From an uncultured Gilliamella sp. (GTDB lineage Bacteria; Pseudomonadota; Gammaproteobacteria; Enterobacterales; Enterobacteriaceae), in NCBI GenBank assembly GCA_945291235.1, contig CALYQY010000001.1, positions 1-53,397 on the forward strand: DNA of 53,397 nt. Direction: 5' to 3'. A program made the translations under genes and the position numbers. Positions 10,006-18,400 of the stretch are shown here, in pieces (within the stretch, counting starts at the first letter, position 1; each line of letters begins with the position of its first letter). The notes under the pieces were generated by a model that made no database searches, was not told the origin of the DNA, and saw nothing but the letters and a program-made list of their open reading frames with translations.

Positions 10006-10131
10006 ACGAATTATATAGCACGCTTTTTAGTCAAAATTGAAACTGATACTCAAGGCAATAAAGCGTTCCCTTATCTGCTTTCTTATCAATATAAGGTGGT
10101 TAGCTGGTTTGAAAACTTAGTTGGTCGATAG
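10006..10131 (+). pseudogene. Effector 3' tail copy 3
   Basis: The frame matches the other tail copies, but the first codon is ACG instead of ATG. It reads NYIARFLVKIETDTQG before joining the effector sequence NKAFPYLLSYQ and ending SWFENLVGR and stop. It keeps the effector's FPY where copies 2 and 5 have FLY. No frameshift or internal stop interrupts it. Confidence 0.7.
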
Positions 10132-10177
10132 CGTGGTCAAGTCATAAAATAAACGAATAAAAAAACAGGTAATGTTA

Positions 10178-10846
10178 ATGAACAATCAAAAGATAAAACA
10201 CTCACTGTTAAGTTGCAGTTTAATTCTATTATCACTACTAACCGGTTGTGATAATACTGATTATAAAACCCGAATTCAGGAAGAAAATGATTGGGATAAT
10301 CCGGATGGTAATAGAGCTTTTTGTCTTGCAGTGGGAAAAATTTATAAAGATATGTATCCCTATACTATTCACTATTTGGAAGGTGAGATAAACCCGAAAG
10401 ATCCCTATGATAAAATTAAGCAGAATAAAAGACTCAATTTAAAGCTATCGTTATATGCCAAAGAAGGGTTATTTACCGAAGAACTGGTGGGGTATGACGG
10501 TGATAAACCACTGTATCGTTATGATCTAACCGATGAGGGGCGCAAATATCTTGATAAAGATTGGTGGGGGGGCACTAACTTCTGTTTTGGCAAAGTGGTG
10601 GTAGAAAAAATACTGAAAGTGGATAATCAATGGAAAGATATGCCAATGGTGATATTTAGTTATCATATGGACAATGTACCCAACTGGATAAAAAATAAAG
10701 ACATTTATAGCATATATAAAGGTTATGGCAGTATGGAAGCCGCAGTCACCGGAAATGAGCTAGCAGAAGGAATTCACTATTATTCTAAAAAGAGTGATGG
10801 AACTTTACGATTACGCATGGGCGTAAGTGGTCATTATGTTTTATAA
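10178..10846 (+). CDS. Candidate immunity lipoprotein, copy 3 (most divergent)
   Basis: The first ~150 codons are nearly identical to copy 6 at the DNA level (WDNPDG, GKIYKD, then the IHYLEGEINPKDP block). The last third is the most divergent of the array: KDMPMVIFSYHMDNVPNWIK, then IYKGYGSMEAAVTGNELAEG in place of the GEGKSLLTG-type block, and an end of MGVSGHYVL. It retains the inner-membrane-type lipobox context C-D-N and both internal cysteines. If these proteins bind different toxin variants, this copy is the best candidate for a distinct specificity. Confidence 0.8.
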   Translation: MNNQKIKHSLLSCSLILLSLLTGCDNTDYKTRIQEENDWDNPDGNRAFCLAVGKIYKDMYPYTIHYLEGEINPKDPYDKIKQNKRLNLKLSLYAKEGLFTEELVGYDGDKPLYRYDLTDEGRKYLDKDWWGGTNFCFGKVVVEKILKVDNQWKDMPMVIFSYHMDNVPNWIKNKDIYSIYKGYGSMEAAVTGNELAEGIHYYSKKSDGTLRLRMGVSGHYVL

Positions 10847-10880
10847 CTTTATTATCATTATTAGGTTACTTGTTTAAAAC

Positions 10881-11006
10881 ATGAATTTTACGACACGCAG
10901 TTCACTCAAAATAGAAACGGACAGTCAAGGTAATAAAGCCTTTCCTTATCTGCTTTCTTATCAATATAAGGTGGTTAGCTGGTTTGAAAACTTAGTTGGT
11001 CGATAG
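10881..11006 (+). pseudogene. Effector 3' tail copy 4 (41-codon ORF)
   Basis: ATG-started frame reading MNFTTRSSLKIETDSQG, then the effector tail. Over the shared 29 codons it encodes the same residues as the real effector and differs only at synonymous positions such as GCG to GCC and TTC to TTT. Silent divergence with an intact protein suggests it was under coding constraint, or was recently copied from a related effector gene. Confidence 0.75.
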
Positions 11007-11052
11007 CGTGGTCAAGTCATAAAATAAACGAATAAAAAAACAGGTAATGTTA

Positions 11053-11721
11053 ATGAACAATCAAAAAATAAAACACTCGCTGTTAAGTTGCAGTTTAATT
11101 CTATTATCACTACTAACCGGTTGTGATAACACTGATTATAAAACCCGAATTCAGGAAGAAAATGACAACGTTAATCCCAATGGTAATAGAGCTTTCTGTC
11201 TGGCAGTGGGTGAAATTTATAAAAATATGTATCCCTATACTATTCACTATCTGGAAGGTGAGATAAACCCCAAAGATCCGTGGGATAAAATTGCTGCAAA
11301 TAATGAGGTTAATTTAAAACTATCGCTATATGCCAAAGAAGGGTTATTTACCGAAGAACTGGTGGGGTATGATGGTGATAAACCACTATATCGTTATGAT
11401 CTAACCGATGAGGGGCGTAAATATCTCGATAAAGATTGGTGGGGTGGCACTAACTTCTGTTTTGGCAAAGTGGTAGTAGAAAAAATATTAGAAGTGGATA
11501 ATCAATGGGAAGGCAAACCCATGGTTAGATTTAGTTATCATCTGGAAAATGTACCCAACTGGTTAAAAAATAAAGATATTTATAGCTTATATAAAGGCAA
11601 TGGTGCAGTACGAGCAGCGGGAGAAGGTAAAACTCTTCTAAAAGGGATCCACTATTACTCTAAAAAAAGTGATGGAAGTTTACGATTGAGTTTAGGTGTA
11701 AGTGGTCATTATATTTTATAA
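11053..11721 (+). CDS. Candidate immunity lipoprotein, copy 4
   Basis: This copy is a clear recombinant. The first third (NDNVNPNG, GEIYKN, IHYLEGEINPKDP) follows copy 2, and the part from about codon 132 onward, together with the next intergenic region, appears identical to copy 1 (VRAAGEGKTLLKG, ending LGVSGHYIL). Between them is a block not seen elsewhere, WDKIAANNEVN, where the other copies of this type have YDKIKQNKRLN. Lipobox, Asp at +2 and internal cysteines are unchanged. It starts at the second ATG. Confidence 0.8.
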   Translation: MNNQKIKHSLLSCSLILLSLLTGCDNTDYKTRIQEENDNVNPNGNRAFCLAVGEIYKNMYPYTIHYLEGEINPKDPWDKIAANNEVNLKLSLYAKEGLFTEELVGYDGDKPLYRYDLTDEGRKYLDKDWWGGTNFCFGKVVVEKILEVDNQWEGKPMVRFSYHLENVPNWLKNKDIYSLYKGNGAVRAAGEGKTLLKGIHYYSKKSDGSLRLSLGVSGHYIL

Positions 11722-11755
11722 CTTTATTAACATTGTTAGGTTACTTGTTTAAAAC

Positions 11756-11881
11756 ATGAATTATACGACACGCTGTTCACTCAAAATTGTAACAGACAAC
11801 CAAGGTAATAAAGCGTTCCTTTATCTACTTTCTTATCAATATAAGGTGGTTAGCTGGTTTGAAAACTTAGTTGGTCGATAG
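11756..11881 (+). pseudogene. Effector 3' tail copy 5 (41-codon ORF)
   Basis: Appears identical to tail copy 2 (MNYTTRCSLKIV start, FLYLLSYQ, SWFENLVGR and stop). It is part of the ~480-bp stretch shared without visible difference between units 1-2 and 4-5. Confidence 0.75.
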
Positions 11882-11927
11882 CGTGGTCAAGTCATAAAAT
11901 AAACGAATAAAAAAACAGGTAATGTTA

Positions 11928-12596
11928 ATGAACAATCAAAAGATAAAACACTCACTGTTAAGTTGCAGTTTAATTCTATTATCACTACTAACCGGTTGTG
12001 ATAATACTGATTATAAAACCCGAATTCAGGAAGAAAATGATTGGGATAATCCGGATGGTAATAGAGCTTTCTGTCTGGCAGTGGGTGAAATTTATAAAAA
12101 TATGTATCCCTATACAATTAAATATATGGCAGGTTATCATAAGGATATGAATTATAAAGATCCAATTTATATCAATCATAAATTAAATCACCGATTAGCG
12201 CTATATGCCAAAGAAGGGTTATTTACTGAAGAACTGGTGGGATATGACGGTGACAAACCACTATATCGTTATGACTTAACCGATGAAGGTCGCAAATATA
12301 TTGATAAAGATTGGTGGGGTGGCACTAACTTCTGTTTTGGCAAAGTGGTGGTAGAAAAAATATTGGAAATCGATAATCAATGGAAAGATAAACCAATGAT
12401 AATTTTTAGTTATCATCTGGAAAATGTACCCAACTGGCTAAAAAATAAAGATATTTATAGCTTATACAAAGGTAATGGTGCAGTACAATCTGCGGGAGAA
12501 GGTAAAAGCCTTCTGACAGGGATCCACTATTACTCTAAAAAAAGTGATGGAAGTTTACGATTGAGTTTAGGTGTCAGTGGTCATTATATTTTATAA
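11928..12596 (+). CDS. Candidate immunity lipoprotein, copy 5
   Basis: Shares with copy 1 the alternative first variable block (IKYMAGYHKDM, then IYINHKLNHRLA), but has GEIYKN as in copies 2 and 4. The central part reads LEIDNQWKDKPMIIFSYHL, and the second block is a hybrid, VQSAGEGKSLLTGIH. It ends LGVSGHYIL like copies 1 and 4. The signal peptide, lipobox cysteine followed by Asp-Asn, and cysteine pair are conserved. The downstream linker differs from the others (TTTAATTTACTTG), and the spacing to the next copy is 876 bp. Confidence 0.8.
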   Translation: MNNQKIKHSLLSCSLILLSLLTGCDNTDYKTRIQEENDWDNPDGNRAFCLAVGEIYKNMYPYTIKYMAGYHKDMNYKDPIYINHKLNHRLALYAKEGLFTEELVGYDGDKPLYRYDLTDEGRKYIDKDWWGGTNFCFGKVVVEKILEIDNQWKDKPMIIFSYHLENVPNWLKNKDIYSLYKGNGAVQSAGEGKSLLTGIHYYSKKSDGSLRLSLGVSGHYIL

Positions 12597-12631
12597 CTTT
12601 CTTAGCATTATTTAATTTACTTGTTTAAAAC

Positions 12632-12757
12632 ATGAATTATACGACACGCTTTTTACTCAAAATAGAAACAGACAGCCAAGGTAATAAAGCGTTCCCTTAT
12701 CTGCTTTCTTATCAATATAAGGTGGTTAGCTGGTTTGAAAACTTAGTTGGTCGATAG
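12632..12757 (+). pseudogene. Effector 3' tail copy 6 (41-codon ORF)
   Basis: ATG-started frame MNYTTRFLLKIETDSQG joined to the effector tail. Over the 29 shared codons it encodes exactly the effector residues and is the closest of the copies to the native effector end at DNA level. It ends in SWFENLVGR and stop. Confidence 0.75.
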
Positions 12758-12803
12758 CGTGGTCAAGTCATAAAATAAACGAATAAAAAAACAGGTAATG
12801 TTA

Positions 12804-13472
12804 ATGAACAATCAAAAGATAAAACACTCACTGTTAAGTTGCAGTTTAATTCTATTATCACTACTAACCGGTTGTGATAATACTGATTATAAAACCCGAA
12901 TTCAGGAAGAAAATGATTGGGATAATCCGGATGGTAATAGAGCTTTTTGTCTTGCAGTGGGAAAAATTTATAAAGATATGTATCCCTATACTATTCACTA
13001 TTTGGAAGGTGAGATAAACCCGAAAGATCCCTATGATAAAATTAAGCAGAATAAAAGACTCAATTTAAAGCTATCGTTATATGCCAAAGAAGGGTTATTT
13101 ACCGAAGAACTGGTGGGGTATGATGGTGATAAACCACTATATCGTTATGATCTAACCGATGAGGGGCGTAAATATCTCGATAAAGATTGGTGGGGTGGCA
13201 CTAACTTCTGTTTTGGCAAGGTGGTAGTAGAAAAAATACAGAAAGTGGATAATCAATGGGAAGATAAACCAATGATAATTTTTAGTTACCATATGGAAAA
13301 TGTGCCAAATTGGATAAAAAATAAAGATATTTATAGCTTATACAAAGCTAATGGTGCAATACAGTCTGTGGGAGAAGGTAAAAGCCTTCTGACAGGGATC
13401 CAGTATTACTCTAAAAAAAGTGATGGTACTTTAAAATTAAGAGTAGGTGTAAGTGGCAAATATCTTTTATAA
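12804..13472 (+). CDS. Candidate immunity lipoprotein, copy 6 (last)
   Basis: The first half follows copy 3 (WDNPDG, GKIYKD, IHYLEGEINPKDP, YDKIKQNKR). The centre reads IQKVDNQWEDKPMIIFSYHM. The second variable block, IQSVGEGKSLLTGIQ, and the end, RVGVSGKYLL, match copy 2. One substitution in the otherwise fixed motif (KANGAI for KGNGAI) is unique. It retains the lipobox with Asp at +2. It is the promoter-distal member and is followed by a truncated seventh effector tail, then by unique sequence. Confidence 0.8.
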   Translation: MNNQKIKHSLLSCSLILLSLLTGCDNTDYKTRIQEENDWDNPDGNRAFCLAVGKIYKDMYPYTIHYLEGEINPKDPYDKIKQNKRLNLKLSLYAKEGLFTEELVGYDGDKPLYRYDLTDEGRKYLDKDWWGGTNFCFGKVVVEKIQKVDNQWEDKPMIIFSYHMENVPNWIKNKDIYSLYKANGAIQSVGEGKSLLTGIQYYSKKSDGTLKLRVGVSGKYLL

Positions 13473-13506
13473 CTTTATTAATATTATTAGGTTACTTGTT
13501 TAAAAC

Positions 13507-13608
13507 ATGAATTATACGACACGCTGTTCACTCAAAATAGAAACGGACAACCAAGGTAATAAAACGTTACTTTATGTTCCTTATGTTATTGTAGCTGAAT
13601 TAAATTAG
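13507..13608 (+). pseudogene. Truncated seventh effector-tail remnant at the array edge
   Basis: Begins like the other copies (MNYTTRCSLKIETDNQGNK) but loses similarity after about 22 codons, then continues in unrelated sequence to a stop at 13606-13608. It marks the right-hand breakpoint of the repeat array. Confidence 0.65.
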
Positions 13609-13906
13609 TTTTTAAGATAATAAATAACTTTTTGTTAAACGACGACTATTGTTTTAATAATCGAATACTATACTATTAATTTTGTAAGCGATTTCTATAA
13701 ACCATGGTAACGGTTACAATCCTTTTAATTACGAATTAAATTTTTTTGCAATTATTTAATTTTATTATGGTTCAATAACAAAAATTAAAAACACAGTAAA
13801 ATTAATCGGTTAAGAATGCCATTTTGTAAAAAAATATTATTGTTTTCTATAAAATTAGGTTAATATATGTAAAAAATTTAAGGAAATAATAAAGGAAATA
13901 AAAAGA
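13609..13906. other. AT-rich intergenic region before the PAAR operon, with a palindrome
   Basis: No gene seen. This is the likely promoter region for the PAAR-tssM operon. The notable element is an 11-bp perfect palindrome GTAACGGTTAC at 13707-13717, adjacent to CCATGG; its symmetry resembles LacI-family operators, but no regulator is encoded nearby. A ribosome site (AAGGAAATAA) precedes the PAAR start. Confidence 0.4.
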
Positions 13907-14179
13907 ATGAGTAATTTAAAAGGCGTGATTCGTCTTGGTGATGCAACGGATCATGGAGGAAAAGTTATCACTGCATCATCAACAATGAAAGTTTTAGGTA
14001 TACCTGTAGCAAGGGAAGGTGATTTAGTCAGCTGCCCCAAAAAAAATCATGGAATTAACCCTATTATCGAAGGTGAATCAACTTTTACTGATCAAGGCAA
14101 AAAGGTTGCTTTAGACGGTCATAAAAGTGCATGTGGTTGTTCTTTAATCTCATCTGTACCAAAAGTAGGAAAAGGTTAA
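13907..14179 (+). CDS. PAAR-domain T6SS spike tip protein
   Basis: PAAR proteins sharpen the VgrG tip with a small metal-binding cone. The 90 residues fit a stand-alone PAAR protein: IRLGDATDHGGKVITAS near the start, then IPVAREGDLVSCPKKNHG, and a final GHKSACGCSLISS. The His and Cys positions (H16, C43, H48, C76 region) fit zinc binding. It is the first gene of the operon running to tssE, and its stop overlaps the next start (TAATG). It could serve the upstream VgrG or other spikes. Confidence 0.9.
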   Translation: MSNLKGVIRLGDATDHGGKVITASSTMKVLGIPVAREGDLVSCPKKNHGINPIIEGESTFTDQGKKVALDGHKSACGCSLISSVPKVGKG

Positions 14180-15414
14180 TGCCAGTTGATTTAACATTAT
14201 TATCTGATCCTAAACCGGAAGTAAAAAAATTTAATCGTTGGTTTTGGGGAATTTTACTTCTGGTATTTATTTTGATTGGAAGTATCATCACGATTGTTTT
14301 GAGTTTAAGTTATAGCATTCCTAACGAACAATTTGTATCAGGAATAATTATTTATCCTTTATTGGCTTGGGTTTTGCTTTTTTTATATAACTATTATCTT
14401 TATGGTTATCGTAAAATTTATAATCGAGAATGGAATATCCATCGTGAAGCGCGTAAACAAGAATTGATTAATTATGCGCAACGAGGTTTATATGTTTTAG
14501 AGCATTCTCTTGTTACTGAATATGGTAAGTTTGAAAATGCCAATAAACTAAAAGAAAACAAAATAGTCATGACTAAAAAGTCTCACCCTAAATCTTCTAG
14601 TCCGACTAATCATTCAAGTTTACCTATTCCTGATAATTGTAATAGTGATGATTTTTGTGAACGCTTAAAACCTTTTTTTATCACCTGGAAAGAGTTATTA
14701 GATCAAAAGCTGGCTTCAATTCCTCGTGATATAAAATTACATGTAAGATTATTTATTGAGCCCACAGAATCAAGCGATAAGATAACCGAATTATGGTCGA
14801 AAACATTAGGTAAAATTGTTCGACGACCGTCAAGTTTTATTATTGAAAATCCCAATAAATCAGACACCTTTATTGAATCATGGTTAGACGATAGCGATCA
14901 TGATCATGAATTATTATTACTTATTACCGCCCGAATGTTTTATGCACCCGCTGATAAAGATGGTGAATTTGCTTCGATGTTTTTGTTAGCAGGCGAAAAA
15001 GTTGATAAAAAACGGTTTCTTTTAAATGATCATCCATTTTTGATTAAAGTTCATCGTTGTGAAAAAAAATCCACACTCACCCAAACAATTGATGATGCCT
15101 TGCACTGGGCAAATAACATTGATTCTAATTTTGATGCTGTTTGGTTTAACGGTGTTTCATATGAATTAGAATCAATTGTTAAGGATCATTTAAATAAAAT
15201 CGAGTTTGAATCTGAAAATATTTTTAATATTGAATCTTCGATAGGTTATGCAGGCTGTTGTACGTATATGTTAGGGTTAGCATTGGCGATTGATAATGCA
15301 TTTCTTACGAAAAATAAACAATTAATAGTAATAGGTAAGCCTAACCTTGTGGCTTCGGTTGTGTCCTGTTTGCAAGAAGAAAATAAGAGAAGCGAAAAAA
15401 ATGAAAAAGTTTAG
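14179..15414 (+). CDS. T6SS-locus two-helix membrane protein of unknown function
   Basis: The start at ATG 14179 overlaps the PAAR stop and gives 411 residues; the longer in-frame start at 14131 would lie inside the PAAR gene. Two hydrophobic helices at about 21-43 and 55-74 put the rest (about 75-411) on one side of the membrane. That part has an acidic SWLDDSDHDHELLLLITARM motif and a C-terminal segment rich in Gly and Ala (SIGYAGCCTYMLGLALA). I do not recognise a named Tss family: it is not TssL, since the DotU pattern is absent. A protein of similar size often sits between PAAR and tssM in enterobacterial T6SS loci, so a role in membrane-complex assembly is possible but unproven. Confidence 0.7.
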   Translation: MPVDLTLLSDPKPEVKKFNRWFWGILLLVFILIGSIITIVLSLSYSIPNEQFVSGIIIYPLLAWVLLFLYNYYLYGYRKIYNREWNIHREARKQELINYAQRGLYVLEHSLVTEYGKFENANKLKENKIVMTKKSHPKSSSPTNHSSLPIPDNCNSDDFCERLKPFFITWKELLDQKLASIPRDIKLHVRLFIEPTESSDKITELWSKTLGKIVRRPSSFIIENPNKSDTFIESWLDDSDHDHELLLLITARMFYAPADKDGEFASMFLLAGEKVDKKRFLLNDHPFLIKVHRCEKKSTLTQTIDDALHWANNIDSNFDAVWFNGVSYELESIVKDHLNKIEFESENIFNIESSIGYAGCCTYMLGLALAIDNAFLTKNKQLIVIGKPNLVASVVSCLQEENKRSEKNEKV

Positions 15415-18400
15415 ATTTGTGTGGATGATGATGTTGCTAATAATTGCAATCGTTTTAATTTTTTTGATTTGGCAAGATACCTTTTCTTTTTTGATTTGGC
15501 CAACTGAAAAAGTTATTGGATCTTTGACCGTTTTAGTTATTGCGCTACTTCTAAGTCACATTGATAGTCTTACATATTGGGGGCTACGTAAAGTTTTAAA
15601 ATTAACTTTCCGTGAAGACGATAAAACGAATATTGATATTGATAATAAAAAACAGAAAAAAGAAAGCGTTACTGATTCTTTTTGGGAACCAGTCAAATTT
15701 ATGCGTCATCGTCATGGCCTTTTTTGGCGTTATAAAATTAGAAAGTGTCTTGTTATTGGATCATATACTGATGTCGAGTCCGTATTCCCTAATTTACAAG
15801 ACGATAAATGGCAATTATGTGATAAAACGTTGATGGTTTATGGTGGTGATATTGAACATGAGCTTGATACATCTTGGTTATTGGCATTAAAAAAACGTTT
15901 TTCTCGCTGTATTCCTTTTGCGGCTAAACCGTTGAATGCCATTATATGGGTAATGCCTAAATATTATCTTGACAGTAATCGTCAACAGCAAGTGTTGATT
16001 GAAAAAGCTTTACAGCAAATAGAAGCACGTGACAAATTATTGAAGTGGTCTGCTCCGCTCTATTTAGTTGCGCCACAAAATAGTGAATGGCATCAAGTAG
16101 GTCGTATCGAACAAAGTGTAGGCGTCATTTTCCCATCATTAAATCAAGAATCGTTGCAATCAATCGACACGTCATTGTATCAATTGTCCCAAGAGTGTTG
16201 TATACGTGGAATGCAACAAGTTAAAGGCTCAATTACTCACGATTTTTTATTAAAAATAAGTCAAAAATTAACTAAAGGTGATATTGAACACATTAAGCGT
16301 TATTTGGGAATGTTTACCGCTTTTCCGTATTCACCTTATGTTCGAGGGCTATTTTTTGTCCCTCATCAAGTCTTTTCAGAAAATGAAGAATTAAATTTTG
16401 ATAACTATTTAGTGATGACCCCAACTTGGCAATCAATTAGTGATGATGCCAATGCACAGTTAGGAAAACGTATGGGCATTCGTTGGGGAATGGTGTCTTG
16501 CATCTTTTTACTTGGTGTGTCTACGTTGCTTGGTTTAGGTGTTTTAAACTCGTATTTCCGAAATTCAACCCTTATCAACGATAGTATTAAATTAGTAAAA
16601 AATGCGGATAGTTCGATTCAACAAGACTTAACAACCAAATTACAAAACCAATTTGAATTACAACAACGTATTGAGCAGTTACTTTATCGTAAACAACACG
16701 GTGCGCCATTTAGCTATCGATTTGGTTTGAATCATAATAATGAGCTTTTAGAAAATTTGTGGCTTTCTTATCGAGTGACCAATTCTAGAAATATTGCCAC
16801 TCCGTTTCATAATCTAATGACAGATTATTTAACCTTGCTAACAGAGCTACCACCAGATAGTCCAGAGCGTTTAAAATTAGCCGATTCAGCTTATGATTTT
16901 TTAAAGGCTTATTTAATGTTAAGTCATCCGGATAAAAGTGATGGTATTTACTTAAGTCAGTTCGCTTCACAAAAATGGCGAGCACCAGAAGGTATTAGTG
17001 ATGGTGATTGGCAACGATTAATGCCAGATCTGGTCCGTTTTTGGGGACAAGTATTAAAAAGTAAGCCAGACTGGGCGCTTCAAGAAGACAAACGTTTGGT
17101 CAATGGTATACAAAAAATATTGATTAATAAAATTGGTGTTCAAAATGCCGTTAATACGCTTTATCAAGATATTATTCAGCGTGCAAGTCAACAATATACC
17201 AATCAAAATTTAAATCAATTACTTGAAGGAATTGATAGTAATATTCTCTTTATTAATGATGTTGAAGTTCCCGGTATTTTTACCCGTAAAGCATGGGAAG
17301 ATACTATTAAAAATGAAATTAATAGCGCAGCTAAATCACGTAAAGAGCAAATTGACTGGGTATTGGGCGAAGATAGCCAAAGCAATTTAATTGCTTCAAT
17401 ATCGCCCGATGTGTTAAGACAGCAATTAAAAGATCGTTATTTTAGTGAATATGGAGCATCTTGGGCGTATTTTTTAAATAATATTCAATGGCAACCAGCT
17501 AATAATGTGTCTGATGTTATTGAGCAATTGACTTTATTGGCTGATAATCGTCAATCCCCTTTGATTGCATTAATTAATGTCGTTAAATATCAGTCTGAAG
17601 TTGATTATTCTGGCGATGGACTGTCCGATAATTTAATTCGTACTGCACAGCAAATCATAGGCAAAAAGAATCAATCTGTTATTCCTTTAGCAAATAATGA
17701 GGCTTCAGGACCTTTAACAGAAACTTTTTCACCTATCGTGAACTTAATCAAAAATGAAAATAATAATCTTTCATTACAAACCTATCTTTCACGAGTCACA
17801 CAAGTCCGCTTAAAATTGCAAAATGTGACCAATAGCGCAGATCCTAAAGCAATGATGCAAGGACTTGCTAAAAGTGTATTTAAAGGCACGTCAGTTGACT
17901 TGACCGAAACACGAGATTACGGAAATTTAATTGCCGCTAATTTAGGTAATGAATGGTCTGGATTTGGACATAGTTTATTTAAGCAACCGCTTGAGCAATC
18001 GTGGCAGGTCGTATTAACCCCAGCGACTGAAAGTTTTAACGAAATTTGGCAAAATTATATTGTGCATCAATGGGAAAAGTCATTTGCGGGTCGTTATCCT
18101 TTCAAAAATAGTGAAAACGAAGCGTCGTTTGCTGAACTTGCTCGTTTTTTACGTAGTGATACAGGCATTATCGACAATTTTATTATAAATGAATTAGGTG
18201 GCGTCTTAGAAAAGAAAGGGGGCAGATGGGTTGTTAATACGGTGAACGCTCAAGGACTTAATTTTTCACCGAAATTTATCAACGCATTGGAGTTATTTAA
18301 CGATTTATCATCTGAATTAATCACATCAGGTGATGTTAGTTTAGCCTTTGATCTAATGCCACGCAGTGGCAATAATATTGTCCGAACTGAATTAATCATT

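Larger units (their letters stand above)
8293..13608 (+). repeat. Tandem array of six 875/876-bp units: effector tail plus lipoprotein gene
   Basis: Starts of successive lipoprotein genes are 875, 875, 875, 875 and 876 bp apart. Each unit begins with a copy of the last 29 codons and stop of the upstream effector, followed by an almost invariant 46-bp leader with the ribosome site ACAGGT, then the lipoprotein gene and a diverged ~110-bp linker. The first tail is the real end of the effector (8295-8381). Copies end at 9256, 10131, 11006, 11881 and 12757. A seventh copy starts at about 13507 and loses similarity near 13577, marking the array edge. The stretches 8818-9296 and 11443-11921 look identical by eye, which indicates recent duplication or gene conversion. 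Confidence 0.95.

Noticed and set aside
8387..12179. Minus-strand frames of 63-76 codons recurring opposite the lipoprotein starts
   Set aside because: They recur because the DNA repeats; composition is shadow-like and they lie opposite signal-peptide coding sequence.
8293..13608. Array read as an Rhs or CDI orphan toxin series
   Set aside because: No YD repeats, RHS core or haemagglutinin repeats occur; the repeated gene encodes a lipoprotein, not a toxin domain.
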